Shown here piece by piece: positions 18,053-27,301 of a stretch of DNA of 64,000 nucleotides. The stretch's first letter is position 1, and every line of letters begins with the position of its first letter. The notes beneath the pieces are model-generated. The model saw only the letters and a list, made by a program, of their open reading frames with translations, had not been told where the DNA came from and did not search any database. Source of the DNA: Clostridiales bacterium. GTDB taxonomy: Bacteria > Bacillota > Clostridia > Christensenellales > Aristaeellaceae. The translations under genes were made by a program, and so were the position numbers. Location of the stretch: assembly GCA_015056175.1 (NCBI GenBank), contig SVGT01000003.1, forward strand, positions 1 to 64,000, in the 5' to 3' direction.

Positions 18053-19204
18053 TCAATCAATCGAGGGAGGATCATCCTCTCCCCGCAGTTCTTTTTCCCT
18101 GTTTCGGATATTGTCCCGCAATGTTTTCAGCGACGCTTCCCCCAGCTCCCTGACAAGGCGCAGCACAGCGTCCTTGTGCTCCCTGTCCAGCGTGCTCATT
18201 TTCCGCACGATCTGGGGCAGCGCAGCAAAGAACGCCGCCGGCGCATCGCCGATCACCCGGGCCTCCATGCCGGAAAAGGTATCAAACACCGTTTCCAGAA
18301 ATTCCCTGCGCTGGCTTTCGTCCAGCTCCTCCAGCCACCTCCTGACCACGGCGCTCATATATTCGCTGTAGGGGGTCATGCGGGAAGAGCGCAGCAGCTC
18401 CTTCCCCTGTACCTGCCAGGAGTAGGCGTCGTGCTGCAAAATGCCCAGTGCTTTGGAATCGATGATGTGGTACTGCTGCTCATGCTCCAAGAGCCTGCCT
18501 ACGATGGAGCTTTCCGGCAGCATGACGGAGAGCTTCGTGCGGATTTTTTCATAGCCCATGGACTCAATCAGCCCCTTGGAAAAGCCGGGGCCGTCCAGGT
18601 TGCAGATGCGCAATATTTTTTCCTGCACATCGTCCGGCGCATCTGCCGCCGCAAACACCGCCAGGTTTCCGCCCTTGCTGTGGCCTGTCAGGATGATTTT
18701 GCCGTTTAATTGGGGCGCCAGATGCGCCAGATATTCCGCCGCCTTCTTCTGCGCCGGGATGGGATCGGATAGCGCCATGAGCAAATCCTCCTTCCAGCCG
18801 GCGATGGAATCGTCGGTACCCCGGAAGGCGATCACATAAAGGCCCTTTTGCACCTCCATGCACAGCGCCGCAAACTGGCTTTCCGCGCTGAGCTCATCCG
18901 CATAGGCCGTCAGGCGCATTTCCCCAAACCGCCGGGATTGGGCGCACAATTCCAGCAGGCGCTTGTTGTTTTTCCACATAAAGGCGTGCTGATGGATGCG
19001 CCCGCCGTCGGGATCGTACTCCAATAGCCTCTGCGCCGCCGCCCGGAGCGTGACAAAGTGAGGATACATCTTGACACCCGGCACAAAGGGCCCGAAGGAC
19101 ACGTATGCCAGTTGGGACAAAAGCAGATCATCCACCTCGTTCAGCGGTGATTGCTCAAAGCTCAGGTCGCCCCGCCAGAGCACATAATCGTGCAAATTGC
19201 CCAC
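18053..19204 (-). CDS. Mbeg1-like / DUF2974 alpha/beta-hydrolase-like protein
   Basis: NLHDYVLWRGDLSFEQSPLNEVDDLLLSQLAYVSF...IAFRGTDDSIAGWKEDLLM...LTGHSKGGNLAVFAA (GHSKGG nucleophile elbow). Confidence 0.87.
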   Translation of the reverse strand: MGNLHDYVLWRGDLSFEQSPLNEVDDLLLSQLAYVSFGPFVPGVKMYPHFVTLRAAAQRLLEYDPDGGRIHQHAFMWKNNKRLLELCAQSRRFGEMRLTAYADELSAESQFAALCMEVQKGLYVIAFRGTDDSIAGWKEDLLMALSDPIPAQKKAAEYLAHLAPQLNGKIILTGHSKGGNLAVFAAADAPDDVQEKILRICNLDGPGFSKGLIESMGYEKIRTKLSVMLPESSIVGRLLEHEQQYHIIDSKALGILQHDAYSWQVQGKELLRSSRMTPYSEYMSAVVRRWLEELDESQRREFLETVFDTFSGMEARVIGDAPAAFFAALPQIVRKMSTLDREHKDAVLRLVRELGEASLKTLRDNIRNREKELRGEDDPPSID

Positions 19205-19237
19205 CTTGATTCACCTCCTGTTCACAGGGATGGGGGA

Positions 19238-21223
19238 TCAATCCTCCAGCACATTCTGCTCGTCCAGCAATTGCTGCACCGGGCCAAAGTAGGTTTCCAC
19301 CTCGCTGTCCGTCAGCTTCATTCGCTTGGCCAGCATGGAGACGATTTTTCTGGGCCGCACGCGGGCGTAATACTTCACCGCATCCACGTTCTGCCGCCAT
19401 TCCTTCATGGTCAGGTACGGCCAGCGCTCGTTCTGCCGGGGGAGCAATTCCTCCAGCACCTGTTCCCAGGGCTCAAACTTGCTTTCCACATAGGGCCACA
19501 GGAAGCTGCTTTCCAGAATTTCCGCAAAGCGGCGCAGGAACTTGTCCTTCATTTCGGGGACGGCAAGCAGCGCGTTCAGCGGCTCATGGCGGAAGGCCTG
19601 GATGGGCCTATCCACGTCCTTGATATAATTTTCAAGGGGCGCAGGGTCCAGGGACAAAAAGCCCGCCTCCACGTCAAAGAGCAGATACTTCCACTTGCCG
19701 CCCGGCACCCGGTACACGCGCACGTTGGTAATATCGTAATTGCCGGTGATAATCTCAAAGGCGGCGTGGGTAAAGAGGCTGTCCACGTCCAGATTGTCCA
19801 ACACGTACTTGAGATTATCCCCTTCGTTCAGATCCTCCGTTTTGCAGAAATCGCACAGCTCAAGCCAATCCTCATTGCTGCCGTTTTGCACATAGGCGTC
19901 CGAGCCCGTGCGGGCCAGGATATCGATATGATCCACCGTTTCCTCATCGGTGTAGGGCACATTTTCCCATGCGGCCACAAAATGCTTGTTGATCTTTTCC
20001 CGCAGGTTATAGTGTCCCCAGTATTCGCCGTTGATGTACACCTGGATGGGCCGCGCATCCTGATAGATGATGTCCAGCTTTTCCGCAAGGGAGGTAAAGA
20101 CCACGTCCCTCAGGCGAGTGGAGAAGGCGTCCGAATTGGTGGAGCGCAGCAGGATGGATTTGTAGCTGTCGTAATCCCGGTTGGGGAAAGGGTTAAAGTA
20201 GAACCGGTCTTCGCCAAAGGCGTTGCGGGCATAGAGCGCAATGGATTTTTGCGAGTTCTGCCTGGCGCTGTGGCCGGATGCGGTAAAGGTGCCCATCTGG
20301 TTGATCAGGCACAAACCGTTTTCGTCAAAGTATTCGATGTGGACGGGATATTCCCATTCCTTTTCGTAATTGGGCGTACTGCCCGTGCCCTTGACCAGCG
20401 CGCCGGTCTTCTGGTTGAACAGATACTTGTTGTCCGTAGTCAGACTGACCACCGCAACGGGGGAAGGATCGCTGATAAAATAGGTGGCCGCCGATGTCTT
20501 AGAGGGCACCTTGTTTTCCTCAAAGGCGATGACGCGAAGGGCGCTTGTTTCCGTGATCACAAGCCCTTCTTCCGGGAACAAAGCGCTTTCCTCATCCGGC
20601 GTTTCGCCGCTTAGGGTGTAGCGCAGAATCTGTCCTTCTTTTCCCGCCGCCGTGACGGTCACGCTTTCCTCATAAAAGCCGCCTGCAGTCCGGATGACAG
20701 GTTCGTCCGCGCGGGCTGCATACACCCTGTCCTCATTCTTTTTGCCGGGGGTCTGCTCAGCAAAAAAGCCCGTTTCACCGTTTTTCGTCACGCCGTAGGA
20801 AATATTGCCGTACTGCTCGGGGAAGGAAAAACGCTGCACCAGAGCGCCTTCACTGTCAGTCAAAACCACGTCGTCCCCGGAGAAGGAGAGCTTGAAATTG
20901 GCGTAGTACTCGCCGTTTTTGCCCTTGTCCATGTCCTCGCCCGTGCAGTAGACGATGAGGCTTTCGCCGCCCTTGAGGCGGACGCCCTCGGGAAACTGCC
21001 ACTTTTTCGGCTTATCCACATTGTCGCTCAGGTACCACAAGCTCATGTCCACGGCGGATTTTCCCGGATTGGTGATCTCCACCCAGTCGTAGGCATGGCC
21101 GTTTTTGTAGGTGCCGTTTGAGGCCATCACCTCGGACACATAGGGCATATCCTCCGCAAATACAGGCACACCCTGTGCCAGCGCGCACAGAATAAGCAAA
21201 CAGGCAACGATCCTTTTCATCAT
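19238..21223 (-). CDS. Secreted protein with lamin-tail domain and CotH kinase-like domain
   Basis: Signal peptide; VSEVMASNGTYKNGHAYDWVEITNPGKSAVDMSLWYLSDN (LTD); YINGEYWGHYNLREKINKHFV ... WKYLLFDVEAGF (CotH). Confidence 0.87.
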   Translation of the reverse strand: MMKRIVACLLILCALAQGVPVFAEDMPYVSEVMASNGTYKNGHAYDWVEITNPGKSAVDMSLWYLSDNVDKPKKWQFPEGVRLKGGESLIVYCTGEDMDKGKNGEYYANFKLSFSGDDVVLTDSEGALVQRFSFPEQYGNISYGVTKNGETGFFAEQTPGKKNEDRVYAARADEPVIRTAGGFYEESVTVTAAGKEGQILRYTLSGETPDEESALFPEEGLVITETSALRVIAFEENKVPSKTSAATYFISDPSPVAVVSLTTDNKYLFNQKTGALVKGTGSTPNYEKEWEYPVHIEYFDENGLCLINQMGTFTASGHSARQNSQKSIALYARNAFGEDRFYFNPFPNRDYDSYKSILLRSTNSDAFSTRLRDVVFTSLAEKLDIIYQDARPIQVYINGEYWGHYNLREKINKHFVAAWENVPYTDEETVDHIDILARTGSDAYVQNGSNEDWLELCDFCKTEDLNEGDNLKYVLDNLDVDSLFTHAAFEIITGNYDITNVRVYRVPGGKWKYLLFDVEAGFLSLDPAPLENYIKDVDRPIQAFRHEPLNALLAVPEMKDKFLRRFAEILESSFLWPYVESKFEPWEQVLEELLPRQNERWPYLTMKEWRQNVDAVKYYARVRPRKIVSMLAKRMKLTDSEVETYFGPVQQLLDEQNVLED

Positions 21224-21235
21224 ACAGCTTCCTCT

Positions 21236-21526
21236 TTACAGATACCGTTCGTTGACGCTCTTTTTGGCGTCGGGATCGATGTACTCCACCTCCATGCGGT
21301 CAAAGGGCACATCCTCCATAAAATGCTCGCGCAAAAAGCGGGTCTGGGAAAACTCCTCCCAATCCCGTTCGTGACGGGGCAGCACCATAGGCCGCGTCAC
21401 ATCCAGCTTGTGGCAGGCTTCGTCCAGCGCCTCCTGCCAGTCCATCGCCTCACAGGGCTGTGTAATATCCTTCATGATGCGGGTGCGCTTCATCAGCCTG
21501 ACCCAGATGCCGCCTGCCAAATGCAT
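21236..21526 (-). CDS. Small conserved-looking hypothetical protein; start uncertain
   Basis: Short ORF fitting between rsmE and cotH on the same strand, RBS AAAAGGAG; HKLDVTRPMVLPRHERDWEEFSQTRFLREHFMEDVPFDRMEVEYI. Confidence 0.6.
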   Translation of the reverse strand: MHLAGGIWVRLMKRTRIMKDITQPCEAMDWQEALDEACHKLDVTRPMVLPRHERDWEEFSQTRFLREHFMEDVPFDRMEVEYIDPDAKKSVNERYL

Positions 21527-21550
21527 GCACTCCTTTTGCAAATCTAAGCT

Positions 21551-22273
21551 TTATTCCATATTGCCGCTCAGCGCCATGATGCCGATGACGGCGGCCAGGC
21601 CTGCCGTTTCCGTGCGGAAAATGCGCGGGCCAAGCGTAACGCACCGGGCGCCGGCTTCCGTCATGGCGTCCACATCCTCCTTTGCCATGCCGCCCTCAGG
21701 GCCGATGACGATAGCAATATCCTCGGGGAACGCGCCGCTTTTTTCATACAGGGTTTTCAGCCCGTTGCCCTCCTGATCCTCCCAGGGCACCAGCGCCAGC
21801 TCGTGCTCCCCCAGGCGCTGCAAAAGCTGCTTGAGGGTAATGGGGCTTCCGATCTGGGGGCAATGGGCGCGGAAGCTTTGCTTGGCTGCCTCCTGGGCGA
21901 TGCGCTGGGCGCGCTGCACCTTTTTGTCCACGTCTTTCCCGTCCCATTTACTGACGCACCGGGGCATGCTGATGGGCACGATGGCGTGCACGCCTGCCTC
22001 GGTGCATTTTTGCACGATATAGTCCATCTTATCCCCCTTGGGGATGCCCTGATACAGCGTGATGCGGATATTGCTTTCGGTGGTGGGCACTTCCTCCAGA
22101 AGAGGGAGTTCCCCCTCGGACGCAAAGGCCGACTGATACAGTTTGCCCTCCAGGATCAGCGTGATGCTCTCGCCCTCGCGCAGGCGCAGCACGCTTTTCG
22201 CATGGTGCATTTCGTCCCTGTCCAGCACGGCATGGCCGCCGTCTGACCCCCTCACAGCATAAAAACGGGGCAT
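21551..22273 (-). CDS. rsmE: 16S rRNA (uracil1498-N3)-methyltransferase
   Basis: MPRFYAVRGSDGGHAVLDRDEMHHAKSVLRLREGE...IVIGPEGGMAKEDVDAM...TLGPRIFRTETAGLAAV. Confidence 0.94.
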   Translation of the reverse strand: MPRFYAVRGSDGGHAVLDRDEMHHAKSVLRLREGESITLILEGKLYQSAFASEGELPLLEEVPTTESNIRITLYQGIPKGDKMDYIVQKCTEAGVHAIVPISMPRCVSKWDGKDVDKKVQRAQRIAQEAAKQSFRAHCPQIGSPITLKQLLQRLGEHELALVPWEDQEGNGLKTLYEKSGAFPEDIAIVIGPEGGMAKEDVDAMTEAGARCVTLGPRIFRTETAGLAAVIGIMALSGNME

Positions 22274-22437
22274 AAAAAACCTCCTCGCGGGAAAAATATT
22301 TTTTCCACTCCCCTTATTTTAGCAGAAAAAACACCCGTTGAAAAGAGGCCGCACCTACCACCCATTGGGGTAGAGGGACAAATCCATGCGCAAGATATGC
22401 CATTCAACAAAATTATGCGAAATTATTTGAAAAACGC

Positions 22438-22466
22438 TTGCATTTTGGATTTTCACGTGCTATAAT
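22438..22466 (+). promoter_or_regulatory. rpsT promoter
   Basis: TTGCAT-17-TATAAT. Confidence 0.7.
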
Positions 22467-22512
22467 AACCAATGCTTGTCTGAGCAAAGCATTTACCAGG
22501 AGGTGAAGGAAG

Positions 22513-22782
22513 TTGCCTAATATTAAGTCCGCCATGAAGCGCGTGAAGGTTTCCGAAAAGAAGAATCTGCGGAATCGTATGGTGAAATCTGGTGTAAAGA
22601 CCGCTGTGAAGAAGTACTACGCGGCCCTGAACGAGGGCGTTGCCCCCGCCAGCGCGCAGCTGAGCGCCACCACCTCCGCTATCGATAAAGCGGCTGCCAA
22701 GGGTGTTATGCACAAGAATACCGCCAACCGTAAGAAGGCGCGTATGGCCCTGGCTCTGCAGAAGGCTTCTGCCAACGTGTAA
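22513..22782 (+). CDS. rpsT: 30S ribosomal protein S20
   Basis: PNIKSAMKRVKVSEKKNLRNRMVKSGVKTAVKKYYAAL...IDKAAAKGVMHKNTANRKKARMA; starts with TTG after AGGAGG. Confidence 0.97.
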   Translation: MPNIKSAMKRVKVSEKKNLRNRMVKSGVKTAVKKYYAALNEGVAPASAQLSATTSAIDKAAAKGVMHKNTANRKKARMALALQKASANV

Positions 22783-22809
22783 TCTTTAACGGCTTCTGAG
22801 CCGAACAAA

Positions 22810-22842
22810 ACCTCCGCGGATCATCCGCGGGGGTTTTTGTAT
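22810..22842 (+). terminator. rpsT terminator
   Basis: cctccgcggatcatccgcgggggttttt. Confidence 0.75.
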
Positions 22843-22912
22843 TCCGTGGGTTTTGTATGCCGGAAGCGCTCTTGCCGCACAAAAAGAGACGGCTTTGCGG
22901 CCGTCCCCTGAT

Positions 22913-23728
22913 TTATTCTTCTTCCCGTTTGTTGTACCTGGGGCCCAGATTGCTGTAGCGGCGGGTGATCCACTTGCAGATGCCGTCAAGGCCCGGATAG
23001 ATCATGCGCTCGGAAATGTTGATGTAGTCCAGTTTATCCCGGATTTCCAGCTTGATCTCATGGGGGATCACGATGCGCTTGAAGCACCCTTCCTCCACCG
23101 TTAGATCGCTCAGCTTGGTTTCCGCCCTGCTGCACACGGAGAACAGCGCGTACTGGTTGGCAATGCGGTTGACGGCGCTGGCCGGCTCAAAGAACAGGGC
23201 AAAGGGCGCGTCCTCCTCCTCCATTTCCCGAAGCACGTCAAAATCCCTGCACAGCGTATCCATCATTTCCATGGTGAAGATGTTGCCGCGCTCTTTTTTC
23301 AGCGTGTTCTTGAAGGCGTCGGGCAGCTGGGCGTTCACCTTATCGATATCCGCGCACCAGATGATGCCGTCCTTATCGTACAGTTCCTGATCCTCGGTGG
23401 CAAAGTGGGCGGCCACCAAGGGAGAATAGGTCCAGTCCAGCAATCTCGTAGGCAGACCAAACTGCTGCGCCATGGCAAGCAATTGCCAGAAGCTCTGCAC
23501 GCCCCGCAGATCCGCATAGCCGTACTTGCGGAAGGAGCGCAGCATTTGCCTTTCCAGCGACAGATCATGGGCGCAGGCGCGGTGTAGAGAATGGGAAAGC
23601 CCCCAGGTTTCCACCGCCATGCCCCTGTACACGCAGTTGGTGCGGTAGCGCATGATGCTCTCGTCCCATACGCCGTCAAAGATCTCTCTTTGCAGATCAT
23701 CCCAGGAATGGACTACCACTTCGCGCAT
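22913..23728 (-). CDS. FRG-domain-containing protein
   Basis: NCVYRGMAVETWGLSHSLHRA...QFGLPTRLLDWTYSPLVAAHFATEDQEL; start chosen at MREVVVHSW with GAGGAG RBS; a promoter overlaps the longer ORF-track call. Confidence 0.8.
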   Translation of the reverse strand: MREVVVHSWDDLQREIFDGVWDESIMRYRTNCVYRGMAVETWGLSHSLHRACAHDLSLERQMLRSFRKYGYADLRGVQSFWQLLAMAQQFGLPTRLLDWTYSPLVAAHFATEDQELYDKDGIIWCADIDKVNAQLPDAFKNTLKKERGNIFTMEMMDTLCRDFDVLREMEEEDAPFALFFEPASAVNRIANQYALFSVCSRAETKLSDLTVEEGCFKRIVIPHEIKLEIRDKLDYINISERMIYPGLDGICKWITRRYSNLGPRYNKREEE

Positions 23729-23764
23729 CTCTTTGCCGCTCCTCTGCCGTGTTTTTTCCATTAA

Positions 23765-23793
23765 ATTATAAATTTTCCACTTCTCTTTGTCAA
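23765..23793 (-). promoter_or_regulatory. Consensus promoter for the FRG-domain gene
   Basis: Minus strand TTGACA (23788-23793) -17- TATAAT (23765-23770). Confidence 0.8.
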
Positions 23794-23809
23794 TGCCGCC
23801 TCCCATCCA

Positions 23810-23839
23810 TTGACAACGCCCCTTGAAAGGGGGTAGAAT
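23810..23839 (+). promoter_or_regulatory. Divergent promoter for the YybS-like gene with dyad in the spacer
   Basis: TTGACA-18-TAGAAT; CCCCTTGAAAGGGG within the spacer. Confidence 0.6.
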
Positions 23840-23891
23840 AATCATGGAGGGGAGTAACCATACGGTTTTTTCCCATCGGAAGGAGTTTTCA

Positions 23892-25007
23892 ATGACCGCA
23901 ATACCCCTGATCGCGAACCGCAAAAAAGCCGTTGTCGGCGTACTGCTTTTTGCCCTTTTGTTTGCCGCCTGCCACACGCCTTTTTCGCTGTGGGCGCTCC
24001 TGTTTTTGTATCTGCTGGGTCCCGTCGCCCTGTGTACCATGACGCTCACCGGCGGCGTTTTGCCTGCCGCAGCAGCCGTGATCCTGTCCGGACTGGGGCT
24101 CTACCGCGCCTTTGGCGTCGGCTCCATGGTCTGCATGCTGTGCTACCTTGTGCCCACCTGGCTTTTGTTTATGGGGCTTTACATGTACAAGGTGCGCTAT
24201 ACCGTTTGCTTTGCCGCCATGATCGCCTGTCAGGTGATCACCCAGGCCGCCACGCTTCTGGTGCTCAACAGCATCGTGGGCGGCGAGCTGTTTGTCAAGG
24301 CCAGCGAAGCCATCTGCTCCCTCATTGAGTACAGCGACTTTGGCGATATGCTGCTCATCACCATGGCCCAGTACGGCCTGGTTTCCTTAAGCGGCGATCT
24401 GATGGACGGCGCCGTACTAATGACGGAACTGGGATATGTGCTGACGGATCCGGCGCGGCAGGAGCTGCTTTTGTCCCTGCGCTCCATGCTCATTACCATG
24501 CTGACGGCGCTGCTGCCCGGCATGCTCATTTCCCACAGCGTGGAAACGGCGCTGCTTTCCCACGTGTGGCCCCGCCACCGCCTGCAGCGTTTGTCTGCGC
24601 CTCCCGAGGAGCTCACCGAAATGCCGGGAGCGCCCGAGGGCGACGAAATGCCTCACATTTCCCTGTGGCACATTCCCCGTCCCTGGGGGCTGCGCATCGG
24701 CATTCTGGGCGCGGGCTACTTCCTCACCACCAGTGCAAACCCCGCCCTGTCCATGCTGGGGCAGATGTTCTTTTCCCTGTTTACCGTGGTCTTTTCCATT
24801 CAGGGCGTGGCCACCCTCAACTTTGTGCAGCACAGGCGCGGTACCTCCTATCCCTGGCGCGTGGCGCTGCCCATCGTGCTCACGCTGTTTCTCCCCAACA
24901 CCCTCACCTTCCTGGGCATCATGGATCAGATGACCAACATGCGCCAGCTGCGGCCGCCTGTCCGCCGCCCGGATGATGATACCGATCCCCGCAACGATGA
25001 ATTTTAA
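23892..25007 (+). CDS. DUF2232/YybS-like polytopic membrane protein
   Basis: Multi-TM protein immediately upstream of rplI-dnaB, the usual YybS locus; RBS aaggag. Confidence 0.75.
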   Translation: MTAIPLIANRKKAVVGVLLFALLFAACHTPFSLWALLFLYLLGPVALCTMTLTGGVLPAAAAVILSGLGLYRAFGVGSMVCMLCYLVPTWLLFMGLYMYKVRYTVCFAAMIACQVITQAATLLVLNSIVGGELFVKASEAICSLIEYSDFGDMLLITMAQYGLVSLSGDLMDGAVLMTELGYVLTDPARQELLLSLRSMLITMLTALLPGMLISHSVETALLSHVWPRHRLQRLSAPPEELTEMPGAPEGDEMPHISLWHIPRPWGLRIGILGAGYFLTTSANPALSMLGQMFFSLFTVVFSIQGVATLNFVQHRRGTSYPWRVALPIVLTLFLPNTLTFLGIMDQMTNMRQLRPPVRRPDDDTDPRNDEF

Positions 25008-25028
25008 CCTGTAAGGAGGCTATATATC

Positions 25029-25475
25029 ATGAAAGTTATTCTGCTGACCGACGTCAAAGGCATGGGCAAGAAGGACGAAATCCACAACGTGTCCGACGGT
25101 TATGCCCGCAACTTCCTCTTCCCCAAGAAGCTGGCTGTGGAAGCCACCCCCGGCGCCGCCAAGGAAATCGAGCGCAAGCGCGCCGCCGAGCGTCAGCGCG
25201 AGATGGAACGCCGCCAGGAGGCGGACAAGAAGGCCGCATCCCTGCGCGGCAAGGTGATCTCCATCGTGGCCAAGGGCGGCTCTCAGGGCCGTCTCTACGG
25301 CTCCGTTACCGGCGCGGAAGTGGCCGCCGCCCTGGAAAAGCAGCACAACGTGACCGTGGACAAGCGCAAGATTGACCTCAGCGAAACCATCCGCTCCGTG
25401 GGCGAATACGAAGCCGTCATCAAGCTGTACCCCGAGATCTCCGCCAAGATGAAGGTCGTTGTGACCGTCGAATAA
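25029..25475 (+). CDS. rplI: 50S ribosomal protein L9
   Basis: [39 protein letters not shown]. Confidence 0.97.
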   Translation: MKVILLTDVKGMGKKDEIHNVSDGYARNFLFPKKLAVEATPGAAKEIERKRAAERQREMERRQEADKKAASLRGKVISIVAKGGSQGRLYGSVTGAEVAAALEKQHNVTVDKRKIDLSETIRSVGEYEAVIKLYPEISAKMKVVVTVE

Positions 25476-25505
25476 CTGATTTACACATCAAGAAAGCGGT
25501 TTTTT

Positions 25506-26861
25506 ATGAGCGAAAGCCCTTACATGCTGCAGCGGCAGCAAATGCCCCATAACCTGGACGCCGAGCGCAGCGTCCTGGGCGCCATCATGCAGGATTCCAC
25601 CGCCATGATGGCTGCCGCGGAGTCCCTGTCTGCAGAGGACTTTTTTACCCCTGCCCATCAGCAGATCTTCACCGCCGCGCTGGACCTGAACCGGGTCTCC
25701 ATGGCGGTGGATCTGGTCACCATGGACGCAGAGCTGAGCAAAAAGGGCAGTCTGACGGGCATCGGCGGCGTGGAATACCTGATCGACCTGATTCAGTTCG
25801 TTCCCTCCACCGCCAATGTGCGCTACTACATCCGCATCGTGCAGGAAAAAAGCATCCTGCGCCACCTGATCGAGGCGGGCAGGGACATTGAAAAAATGTC
25901 CTTCTCCCAGGAGGAGGATCTTCCCGTCATCCTCAATCAGGCGGAAAAAAAGATTTTTGATATCGCCATGCGCCGCACCGGCGCGGACAGCCTGAAGCCC
26001 ATTTCCGACGTGCTGCTCAACACCTTCGCCCAGATCGAAGAATACGCACGCCTGAAGGGCGGCGTCAGCGGCGTGCCCACCGGCTTTTATGATCTGGACA
26101 ATCTGCTCACCGGTCTCCACGGCGGCGAACTGATCCTGATCGGCGCCCGCCCGTCCATGGGTAAAACCAGCTTTGCCATCAATATCGCCACCCACGCGGC
26201 GCTGAAAAAAAAGCGCATCGCCGTGTTCTCGCTGGAAATGCCCCGCGAGCAGATCGCCCTGCGTATGCTCTGCGGCGACGCCAGGGTCAACATGCAGTCC
26301 GTGCGCCAGGGTACTTTGCGGGACGAGGACTGGGTGAAACTGGCCAGAAGCCTTGGCCCGCTTTCCGCCAGCAACGTGTACATTGACGATACTGCGGGCC
26401 TTACGCCCTCTCAGGTGCGCTCCCGCTGCCGCCGTCTGATGATGGACAAGGGTCTGGATTTGATCATCATCGACTACATGCAGTTGATGGCCGCCGACGG
26501 CAAGGTGGAAAACCGCCAGCTGGAAGTGAGCGAAATTTCCCGTAACCTGAAGGCCATCGCGCTGGAATTGAAGGTGCCGCTCATTGCGCTGGCGCAGCTG
26601 TCCCGTGCAAACGTGCAGCGCGCCGTAAAAAAGCCCATGCTTTCCGACCTTCGCGACTCCGGCTCTATCGAACAGGACGCCGACGTTTGTATGTTCCTCC
26701 ACCGCGAGGCCTACTACGACGATACCATCGAAGAAAAGAACGTGGCAGAGGTCATCGTGGCCAAGCAGCGTAACGGCCCTCTGGGCACCATCAAGGTGGC
26801 GTGGCTGGGCGAGTACACGCTGTTTGACAATCTGGCAGGCGGAGGACTTGTCCAAGACTGA
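25506..26861 (+). CDS. dnaB: Replicative DNA helicase
   Basis: PHNLDAERSVLGAIMQDS..., LILIGARPSMGKTSFAINIA, VFSLEMPREQIALRML, SDLRDSGSIEQDADVCMFLHRE. Confidence 0.97.
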   Translation: MSESPYMLQRQQMPHNLDAERSVLGAIMQDSTAMMAAAESLSAEDFFTPAHQQIFTAALDLNRVSMAVDLVTMDAELSKKGSLTGIGGVEYLIDLIQFVPSTANVRYYIRIVQEKSILRHLIEAGRDIEKMSFSQEEDLPVILNQAEKKIFDIAMRRTGADSLKPISDVLLNTFAQIEEYARLKGGVSGVPTGFYDLDNLLTGLHGGELILIGARPSMGKTSFAINIATHAALKKKRIAVFSLEMPREQIALRMLCGDARVNMQSVRQGTLRDEDWVKLARSLGPLSASNVYIDDTAGLTPSQVRSRCRRLMMDKGLDLIIIDYMQLMAADGKVENRQLEVSEISRNLKAIALELKVPLIALAQLSRANVQRAVKKPMLSDLRDSGSIEQDADVCMFLHREAYYDDTIEEKNVAEVIVAKQRNGPLGTIKVAWLGEYTLFDNLAGGGLVQD

Positions 26862-26862
26862 G

Positions 26863-27235
26863 GCACAACTGCGTTGTGCTTTCGGCCCAAATCAGGATTT
26901 GGGCCGGTTTATCGCAGATTTTGCTGTGGCATAGCCACGGCCGCAAAATCTGTAAGGAATGAAATTTTCATCCGGCGGGACAAGCTCGCCTCCTGAAAAT
27001 CTCTCCTCGAACCGGCAAAGCCGGTCCTGCGGATTTGTTGTTTTCGGACTGGCAATGCCGCTGCTGCGGATTTCGTTTCTGCGGACTGGCAACACTGCCG
27101 CTGTGTATTTCGTTTTTTCCCAGACCGGCAGTGCTGCCGCTGCGGTCTCCCAATTTGTCTGCTTGATAAATTTCAAAGGCTCCTTTGGCAAAGGAGCTCC
27201 CGCGTAGCGGGTGAGGATTGCCTTCCCGCCGCTCC
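26863..27235. repeat. Hairpin-rich intergenic repeat array between dnaB and the YhaM-like gene
   Basis: Perfect stems at 26863-26879, 26884-26905, 26915-26952 and 27180-27198, plus four ~37-39 bp imperfect tandem units at 27011-27160. Confidence 0.75.
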
Positions 27236-27301
27236 ACATTCTTCAACCTGCGGCAGGGTTTTATCCCTGCCTCATTCCACCCAAGAAAGGTAAGCATTTT
27301 T

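Noticed and set aside
22913-24049. Full 378-aa version of the FRG-domain ORF
   Set aside because: Its N-terminal ~107 codons run antisense through the divergent YybS-like gene start and through the FRG promoter; the MREVV start with GAGGAG is better.
27011-27160. ~37-bp repeats considered as a CRISPR array
   Set aside because: Units are imperfect and head-to-tail without spacers; no cas genes in the window.
26892-27239. 115-aa minus-strand and 82-aa plus-strand ORFs in the dnaB-YhaM intergenic array
   Set aside because: Frames are created by the repeats; no RBS and no plausible protein composition.
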